Origin: JBIQLO01 sp044464175
GTDB taxonomy: Bacteria; Planctomycetota; Phycisphaerae; Tepidisphaerales; Tepidisphaeraceae
DNA: 10,236 bases
Reading direction: 5' to 3'
Assembly: GCA_044464175.1 (NCBI GenBank)
Contig: JBIQLO010000147.1
Coordinates: forward strand, 1 to 10,236
Shown: in pieces, positions 5,389-10,236 of the stretch
Layout: each line of letters starts with the position of its first letter
How positions within the stretch are numbered: the first letter of the stretch is position 1
The notes under the pieces: generated by a model
Seen by the model: only the letters and a program-made list of their open reading frames with translations
What the model was told of the DNA's origin: nothing
Database searches by the model: none
Translations under genes and position numbers: made by a program

Positions 5389-6939
5389 ATGAAACGGGGA
5401 ATCTTCCGAGTGGGGTTGCTATCGCTGGCCGCACCCGCCATCTATGGCAACGTTTATGCGCAAACAGCGCCGAATTCAGCGACGGCGACCCAGCCGGTCC
5501 GGGGCGCCTCCTCGCCGCAGTATGTGCCGATCCAGGATTATCTCGATTTGAAGGCGGAGCTGGGCGATCTGAAGCGGCGTGTGGATGCCCAGGAGAGCCG
5601 GGCTGCCTCCGCGACACCGACGACTCGCCCCGCGGCGGGCAACGCCGCCCGGGGAATGCGGCAGGCCCCGCTCTTATCCCTGAACGACGATGTCAATGAC
5701 GGGGTTCACTCCCTTTTCGAAGCGAGAACGCAGGAGGAATATTTCTCTCCGTTCGATCACATGAACCCCGCGCACATGCGCGCCGATATGCCGATGCAGA
5801 TCGGGCAGCTGGATGACATGAGCCTGTATATGGGCCTGCAGACCGTCGGGCGGGTGCAATACCTCCAGCAGCACGATGCCTATACGAACGGCGTCAAGAA
5901 CGGAGGCCTGGATGGCGGCTTCCAGACGCCTTTCGCCAACCTTTCCTTTCTGGCGGCCATCCAGGACAAGATGGATGTCTATTTCGACATGTACATCAGC
6001 AGCCGGCCGCACCCCAGCACGATGTACGGACATGAGGGGTATCTCCTGATCAAGCAGCTGCCGGGACCGTTCGACGAGAATAAGACGCTTTCCCGGCTGT
6101 TTGACAACATCGATGTGAAGGTGGGCGCCTTCGACATCGACTTCGGCGATCAGAATTACCATCGCTCCAATAATGCCCGCGTGTGGCAGAATCCGCTGAT
6201 CGGCAACGCGATTGTCGATCCCAACGTCGAAGAGATCGGCGGAGAAGTGTACAACACGTCCGGTCCGATCTACTGGCTCTTCGGCGCCGGGAGCGGCACG
6301 ACCACCGAACACTTCGACCGCGGCGCCGAACCCAGTGTTCATGCCAAGGTGTGGGGGTATCCGCTGCCGGAGGTGCGAACGAGCCTTTCCGCCTATCACG
6401 TCGACCTGTCCGACAGCAACGACACATCCAATCTCTTTGCCGCCAGCCGCAGCGGAGGCAGCTTTGCCGGCGTGTTCGGCGGCGGCGATTCCCCCGGCCA
6501 AATCCTGCCGCGGAGCGGGAAGGACAGCACCGCGGTCCAGGGGGATGTGACGTGGAATCACTGGCCGTTCGAAGTGTACGGCAATCTGGGATATGTCCAG
6601 GATACCGACACCAACGGCAAAGCGCCCGGGGCGCCCGCTGAGCGGTGGGTCTACGGCGGTATCGAAGGCGTCTATCACCTCTCCTCCGCGTTGTACGTGG
6701 CGGGGCGCTACAGCGTGGCCGTGGCCAACGCGGTGCACGGGGTCTCCACGAGCGGCTGGGCCGACCGCGCGGAAATCGGCGGCGGTTACTGGATCACCCG
6801 GAACCTGCTGGCCAAGGTTTCCTATGTCTATGAAAGCTTCCACGGATTCGACGCCTCCGACGGCGTAGTCAGCGGCGTGGATGCGGGCCGCAACCCGGAT
6901 TTCAACGGCGTCCTGATGGAAGTGTCGTTCGGCTTTTAA
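5389..6939 (+). CDS. Outer-membrane beta-barrel, porin-like protein
   Basis: This 516-residue exported protein has a signal peptide at residues 1-24 (MKRGIFRVGLLSLAAPAIYG, cleavage expected after VYA). A short Thr/Ser/Pro-rich segment follows, then a coiled-coil-like stretch at about 50-70 (DYLDLKAELGDLKRRVDAQE), a low-complexity Ala/Thr/Pro linker, and a long C-terminal region of alternating aromatic/hydrophobic strands. The last residues are VLMEVSFGF; the terminal Phe is the classical recognition signal for the BAM insertion machinery. A coiled coil ahead of a barrel is typical of trimeric porins and of OprP/OprO-like or S-layer-linked porins. The start at 5389 is chosen because AAAGGAG stands 6 bases upstream and the signal peptide then begins MKR. 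It is followed after 19 bases by the first YceI-like gene, so it leads that operon. The substrate is unknown and I cannot place it in a named family. Confidence 0.85.
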   Translation: MKRGIFRVGLLSLAAPAIYGNVYAQTAPNSATATQPVRGASSPQYVPIQDYLDLKAELGDLKRRVDAQESRAASATPTTRPAAGNAARGMRQAPLLSLNDDVNDGVHSLFEARTQEEYFSPFDHMNPAHMRADMPMQIGQLDDMSLYMGLQTVGRVQYLQQHDAYTNGVKNGGLDGGFQTPFANLSFLAAIQDKMDVYFDMYISSRPHPSTMYGHEGYLLIKQLPGPFDENKTLSRLFDNIDVKVGAFDIDFGDQNYHRSNNARVWQNPLIGNAIVDPNVEEIGGEVYNTSGPIYWLFGAGSGTTTEHFDRGAEPSVHAKVWGYPLPEVRTSLSAYHVDLSDSNDTSNLFAASRSGGSFAGVFGGGDSPGQILPRSGKDSTAVQGDVTWNHWPFEVYGNLGYVQDTDTNGKAPGAPAERWVYGGIEGVYHLSSALYVAGRYSVAVANAVHGVSTSGWADRAEIGGGYWITRNLLAKVSYVYESFHGFDASDGVVSGVDAGRNPDFNGVLMEVSFGF

Positions 6940-6958
6940 ACCCGGATGGGAGCGCAAT

Positions 6959-7597
6959 ATGAACCTGTATCGAACTATCGTGATGGTTGTCATCGGGTGC
7001 GCTGCGGCGGGTTTGTTGGTCGCCGCAGCGCCGGCGGACCGGCCGGCCGACGTCACGTACGTCGCCGGGCCGGATTCCGGACGGGCTACCGTGACCGGCA
7101 CTTCGACCCTCCATGACTGGAAAATGACTTCCAAGGTTATCGGCGGCTGGGTCGTGGTCTCCTCAGGGCAGCCGAAAACGGAATTAACGACCGTCGATCT
7201 GAGCATTGAGGCCAGGTCGCTCAAGAGCACCGAAGGCTCCGGCATGGATAAGAACGCCTATTCCGCGCTCAAGAGCGACAAGTATCCGGTCATCCATTAC
7301 CGGCTGCGCCAGGCGCAGACGGATGATCCGGGCCAGACGAGCGGCGGCGCGCGCCGGATCGACGCCACCGGGGAATTGACGATTGCCGGCGTCCGGCGCG
7401 ACATCGCCCTGCAACTGCTTATGGAGCCTCAGCCCAACGGGCAGCTGCTGATCTCCACGCAGACGCAGTTGAAGATGAGCGACTTCGGCATCAAACCGCC
7501 CACCGCAATGCTCGGCATGATCAAGGCGGGCGACCAGGTGACGGTCGATGTCCAGTGGCGCCTGACGCCGAAACCGGAGGAAGGGGGGGACCGATGA
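6959..7597 (+). CDS. YceI-like periplasmic lipid-binding protein (first copy)
   Basis: This 212-residue exported protein has a hydrophobic signal sequence at residues 1-25 and then a YceI-type beta-barrel. Family features are GTSTLHDWKMTSKVIGG (47-63), the DLSIEARSLKS...GMDKNAYSALKSDKYP block (80-110), where YceI proteins carry a similar MD..AY.AL....YP pattern, the GELTIAGVRRDIAL strand (138-151), and MSDFGIKPPTAMLGMIKAGD (173-192) near the end. YceI domains form a lipocalin-like pocket that binds polyisoprenoid or quinone-like lipids in the periplasm. The start has GGGAG 6 bases upstream. The stop overlaps the start of the next gene by 4 bases (ATGA), so the two are translationally coupled. 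Cofactor and role here are not known. With the porin it forms an envelope operon. Confidence 0.88.
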   Translation: MNLYRTIVMVVIGCAAAGLLVAAAPADRPADVTYVAGPDSGRATVTGTSTLHDWKMTSKVIGGWVVVSSGQPKTELTTVDLSIEARSLKSTEGSGMDKNAYSALKSDKYPVIHYRLRQAQTDDPGQTSGGARRIDATGELTIAGVRRDIALQLLMEPQPNGQLLISTQTQLKMSDFGIKPPTAMLGMIKAGDQVTVDVQWRLTPKPEEGGDR

Positions 7598-8307
7598 AGT
7601 TCGCCGCCCCTCTTTTGGGTCTGTCGATTCTGCTGGGTGCCGCCGCCGGACGCGCGGCGCCCAGCAGCCGCCCGACCCCACTGCACATCGTTCCGGATTC
7701 GCACAGCAGCGTGACCCTTCAGGGAAGCGCGACAACCGGCCCCTGGAGTTGCCGGAGCACGAAGATTCTTGGCCAGGTGGTTCTGCATACCGACCAATCC
7801 GCGTTGAACTCCGTCCTGGAGGCGCTCTCCCGGCTGGCCGCGGAGTCGAAAGAGCCGAACAGGGTGGTCGAGACAACAGCTTTTGAACGCCCGCCGTCGG
7901 CCGAGTTGTCCGTGCCGGTCAAGACGCTCGCTGCAAAAAACCGTGCGATGGAACGCGACCTGCGCCGCGCGCTGCGGCAGCAGGAATTTCCGTTGATTAC
8001 GTTCGAATATCAGGCGCTGGAGGAGATTCGGATCAATCGGGATCCAAACACCGGCCAACTTGAAATTCTGTTGCGTGTCCATGGAAACCTGGCGATGGCG
8101 GGCGTCCGGCGGCCGCTGCACATGAATGTAACTATCATTCCGCGTTCCTTCCGATGTTTTCACGTGCGCGCGGGCACCAGCTTGCTGATGAGCGATTTCG
8201 GCATCACGCCGCCTTCGGCATTGTTTGGATTGATCCGGGCCCATGACAAAGTGGCCGTGACTTTTGATCTGGAACTGGTTGTTGTCCCCATGAACACGGA
8301 GAAATGA
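7594..8307 (+). CDS. YceI-like periplasmic protein (second copy)
   Basis: This 237-residue exported protein has a signal sequence at residues 1-22 (MKFAAPLLGLSILLGAAAGR) and is clearly related to the preceding gene. Both share the strand GNLAMAGVRRPL and the C-terminal block MSDFGITPPSALFGLIRAHD, which differs from the first copy mainly by conservative changes. The N-terminal half has diverged: instead of TLHDW it reads GPWSCRSTKILGQV, and a long insert (about 68-105) precedes the SVPVKTLAAKNRAMERDLRR helix. The copies have therefore probably taken different ligands or partners. The start at 7594 overlaps the upstream stop and has a purine-rich GGAGGAAGGGGGGG run just before it. A longer frame from 7555 exists, but it lies inside the upstream gene and would bury the signal peptide. 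No terminator is evident after the stop. Confidence 0.83.
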   Translation: MKFAAPLLGLSILLGAAAGRAAPSSRPTPLHIVPDSHSSVTLQGSATTGPWSCRSTKILGQVVLHTDQSALNSVLEALSRLAAESKEPNRVVETTAFERPPSAELSVPVKTLAAKNRAMERDLRRALRQQEFPLITFEYQALEEIRINRDPNTGQLEILLRVHGNLAMAGVRRPLHMNVTIIPRSFRCFHVRAGTSLLMSDFGITPPSALFGLIRAHDKVAVTFDLELVVVPMNTEK

Positions 8308-8412
8308 CCGATCGGCAAGCGGGACAAATATCCGGCCATGCAGGCGACCGGATTCAGGGGCTTGCCAGGGGCGCCCTTGTCGGAAGGCCGTAGAGGTGGC
8401 AAACTCTGTTGA

Positions 8413-8862
8413 ATGGCTAATTTAAACAATATTCTGAATGAGCGAATTCGCCGGCTTTCTCGCCGCCAGATCGCAGGCGATATAAAAACAATCCGCAAGG
8501 CAATGGCCCAATACCGGCGCGACATTGCTGCGTTAAAGCGGCAAGTCAGGAAATTGGAAAAGGAGACGGATCGTGTTGCAAGGGAGGGGAGATCCCGGTC
8601 GATACAGGATTCGGCGCCGCAGAAAGGTGCAGGCATTCGATTCCGGGCCGATGGATTGAGATCTCACCGGGCCAAGCTGGGTTTGTCGGCCCGGGAGTAT
8701 GGGCAGCTGGTTAATGTATCAGGACTGACGATCTATAACTGGGAGAATGGCAAAACGCGACCTCGGGCGCAGCAATTGGCAAAACTGGCTGCGGTTCGAG
8801 GCATGGGCAAGCGAAAAGTGGCAGAATGGCTGCAAAGTCTCAAGAGGGATGAACAAAAGTGA
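8413..8862 (+). CDS. Coiled-coil plus XRE-type helix-turn-helix regulator
   Basis: This 149-residue protein is probably cytoplasmic. Residues 1-58 are a highly charged helix with coiled-coil character (IRKAMAQYRRDIAALKRQVR). A short linker follows, and residues 80-140 form an XRE/Cro-type helix-turn-helix: LRSHRAKLGLSAREYGQLVN then VSGLTIYNWENGKTRPRAQQ. The recognition helix sits around SGLTIYNWENG. It probably dimerises through the coiled coil and binds DNA. The ribosome site is weak (GAGGTGG lies about 16 bases upstream). The gene is 105 bases after the YceI operon, and its first codons are more A+T-rich than those of neighbouring genes, so it may have a separate origin or promoter. Its targets are unknown. 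It might control the adjacent copper pump or YceI operon, but there is no direct evidence. Confidence 0.8.
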   Translation: MANLNNILNERIRRLSRRQIAGDIKTIRKAMAQYRRDIAALKRQVRKLEKETDRVAREGRSRSIQDSAPQKGAGIRFRADGLRSHRAKLGLSAREYGQLVNVSGLTIYNWENGKTRPRAQQLAKLAAVRGMGKRKVAEWLQSLKRDEQK

Positions 8863-9058
8863 ATGGCGGAGGGTCTGTCCTGCATAACCTGGAAGCGGCG
8901 CCAATCAAGTGGTTCGTTGATGAATGAAGTGCGGATGAAAGAGTCTATTGCCGTTTAATGGTCGGCGATATGACTGCTTTATGGGGGGCAAGTCCTCAGG
9001 GATGGAGCATTGGCCCGTCATTGCCGCAGGCGCATTCCCGGTCGCGTGGAGGATCGCC

Positions 9059-10236
9059 ATGAACAGGGAGCAGCATCCGCATCACCGTCGAAGCCGGAGG
9101 GAGGATGTATCTCACGGGCAATCCGGGCGCCGCGTCGAGGGGCAGGCCCATGGGCACGAGTCTGGGGCGGGCGAGCATGGAGGGCATGACAAGCACGCCG
9201 GCCACAGCGTGGCGATGTTTCGCAACAAGTTCTGGATCAGCCTGGTGCTGACGATTCCGGCCTTGATCTGGGAGCCGATGCTCCAGCGGTGGTTTGGCTA
9301 CCGGGCCCCCGATTTTCCGGGTTCGCGGTGGATTCCCGCGATCTTCGGCACGGCCGTGTTTCTCTACGGCGGGTGGGTGTTTCTGCAGGGGGCCTGGCGC
9401 GAACTAGCCGACCGCCTGCTGGGGATGATGACGCTGATTTCACTGGCGATCATCGTGGCGTTTGTCTACAGCCTGGTGGTGACGCTGGGGTATCCGGGAC
9501 ATCCGCTGTGGTGGGAGCTGGCGACGCTCGTAACGATCATGCTGCTGGGCCACTGGATCGAGATGCGCTCGATTTTTCAGGCCGAGGGAGCGCTCCAGGA
9601 ACTGGCCAGGCTGCTGCCGGACACCGCGGAACGAGAGATTGAGGGAGGGCAAACCCGGGAGGTGCCGGTCGATGCGCTGCGGGAGGGCGATGTGGTGTTG
9701 ATTCGTCCCGGCGCGAGCATTCCGGCCGATGGCGTGGTGACCAGCGGGCAGAGCACGGTCAACGAGGCGATGGTCACGGGGGAGTCGGCTCCGGTGAGCA
9801 AGCGGGAAGGGGAGAAGGTGATCGCCGGCACGGTGAATGGGCGCGGCTCGCTGCGGGTGAGGGTCACCGGCACGGGCGAAACGACGGCGCTGGCGGGAAT
9901 CATGCGCCTGGTCGAGCAGGCCCAGACGTCGCGCTCGCGGGCGCAGGCGCTGGCCGACCGGGCGGCCTTTTATCTGACGTTCATCGCCATCGGATCGGGC
10001 GTGCTCACGTTCGTGGTGTGGCTGGCACTGGGCAAGAGCCTTGATTTTACGATCACGCGCGTGGTGACCGTGCTGGTGATCGCCTGCCCGCACGCGCTGG
10101 GGCTGGCGGTGCCGCTGGTGATTGCGATCTCGACGACGCTGGGGGCGCGCAACGGCCTGCTGGTGCGAGATCGCCGCGGCCTGGAGGAGGCGCGGAACCT
10201 GGACACGGTGGTCTTTGACAAGACGGGCACGCTGAC
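9059..10236 (+). CDS. copB: Copper-transporting P1B-type ATPase, CopB-like (runs off right edge)
   Basis: The 392 visible residues belong to a P-type heavy-metal ATPase that exports Cu (or Ag) from the cytoplasm. The first 49 residues contain ten His and no CxxC domain, typical of CopB. Membrane segments appear at about 58-75, 90-110, 124-146 and 155-175, followed by the actuator domain with VPVDALREGDVVLIRPGASI and the TGES motif (240-243). Two more membrane segments follow, the second carrying the transport motif Cys343-Pro-His345 (ACPHALGLAVPL). CPH rather than CPC marks the P1B-3/CopB subgroup. The phosphorylation motif begins at Asp387 (DKTGTL), just as the window ends, so the nucleotide-binding half is not seen. 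The start at 9059 has GGAGG about 6 bases upstream. The 196 bases before it show no gene and no recognisable CueR- or CopY-type operator. Confidence 0.93.
   Translation, partial: MNREQHPHHRRSRREDVSHGQSGRRVEGQAHGHESGAGEHGGHDKHAGHSVAMFRNKFWISLVLTIPALIWEPMLQRWFGYRAPDFPGSRWIPAIFGTAVFLYGGWVFLQGAWRELADRLLGMMTLISLAIIVAFVYSLVVTLGYPGHPLWWELATLVTIMLLGHWIEMRSIFQAEGALQELARLLPDTAEREIEGGQTREVPVDALREGDVVLIRPGASIPADGVVTSGQSTVNEAMVTGESAPVSKREGEKVIAGTVNGRGSLRVRVTGTGETTALAGIMRLVEQAQTSRSRAQALADRAAFYLTFIAIGSGVLTFVVWLALGKSLDFTITRVVTVLVIACPHALGLAVPLVIAISTTLGARNGLLVRDRRGLEEARNLDTVVFDKTGTL

Noticed and set aside
5214..5441. 75-codon minus-strand ORF between the HypB-like gene and the porin
   Set aside because: Its downstream half reads somewhat protein-like, but it overlaps the porin start and signal peptide, has no clear ribosome site, and its third codon positions lack the strong G/C bias of the neighbours.
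5674..7245. 523-codon minus-strand frame opposite the porin and the first YceI gene
   Set aside because: It spans two real plus-strand genes with signal peptides and family motifs. The antisense protein is low-complexity Ala/Gly/Val/His-rich without domains.

Overview
The window is GC-rich and gene-dense, and it comes from a Gram-negative-type (diderm) bacterium: it encodes an outer-membrane beta-barrel with a C-terminal aromatic residue and two exported YceI-like proteins. The mix of gene families would suit an environmental bacterium, perhaps of the Planctomycetota/PVC group. That is only an impression; no marker gene is present to settle it.

Layout. Positions 1-176 (minus) hold the N-terminus of a HisKA-type sensor histidine kinase that runs off the left edge. 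Positions 553-1122 (minus) hold the N-terminal third of a GTP-dependent PEP carboxykinase, cut off before its nucleotide-binding half, so most likely a broken gene. A divergent intergenic region with two strong dyad symmetries follows. Then comes a plus-strand two-component module: a short sensorless kinase with a degenerate ATP-binding domain (1390-2055), a NarL/FixJ response regulator (2063-2749), and a full-length PAS-PAS-HisKA_3-HATPase kinase (2871-4442). The second PAS of that kinase carries the heme-ligand pattern of the oxygen sensor FixL. Converging on it is a solitary HypB/UreG-like GTPase (4487-5161, minus).

From a second divergent promoter region runs a plus-strand porin-like protein plus two YceI-like periplasmic proteins (5389-8307), tightly spaced and evidently one operon. 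A small coiled-coil/XRE-type DNA-binding protein (8413-8862) follows. The window ends inside a CPH-type copper-transporting P-type ATPase of the CopB kind (9059 to the right edge), which has a histidine-rich N-terminus.

How the parts may work together (inference). The kinase/regulator module reads as an oxygen- or NO-responsive signalling unit with an unusual extra partner. That partner is a paralogue of the kinase core that keeps its phospho-accepting histidine but has lost the residues needed to bind ATP. The envelope operon and the copper pump are plausible stress or redox functions nearby, but nothing in the sequence proves they are targets of the regulator. The module of an intact heme-PAS kinase, a response regulator and an ATP-dead kinase paralogue is the best candidate here for an undescribed system.
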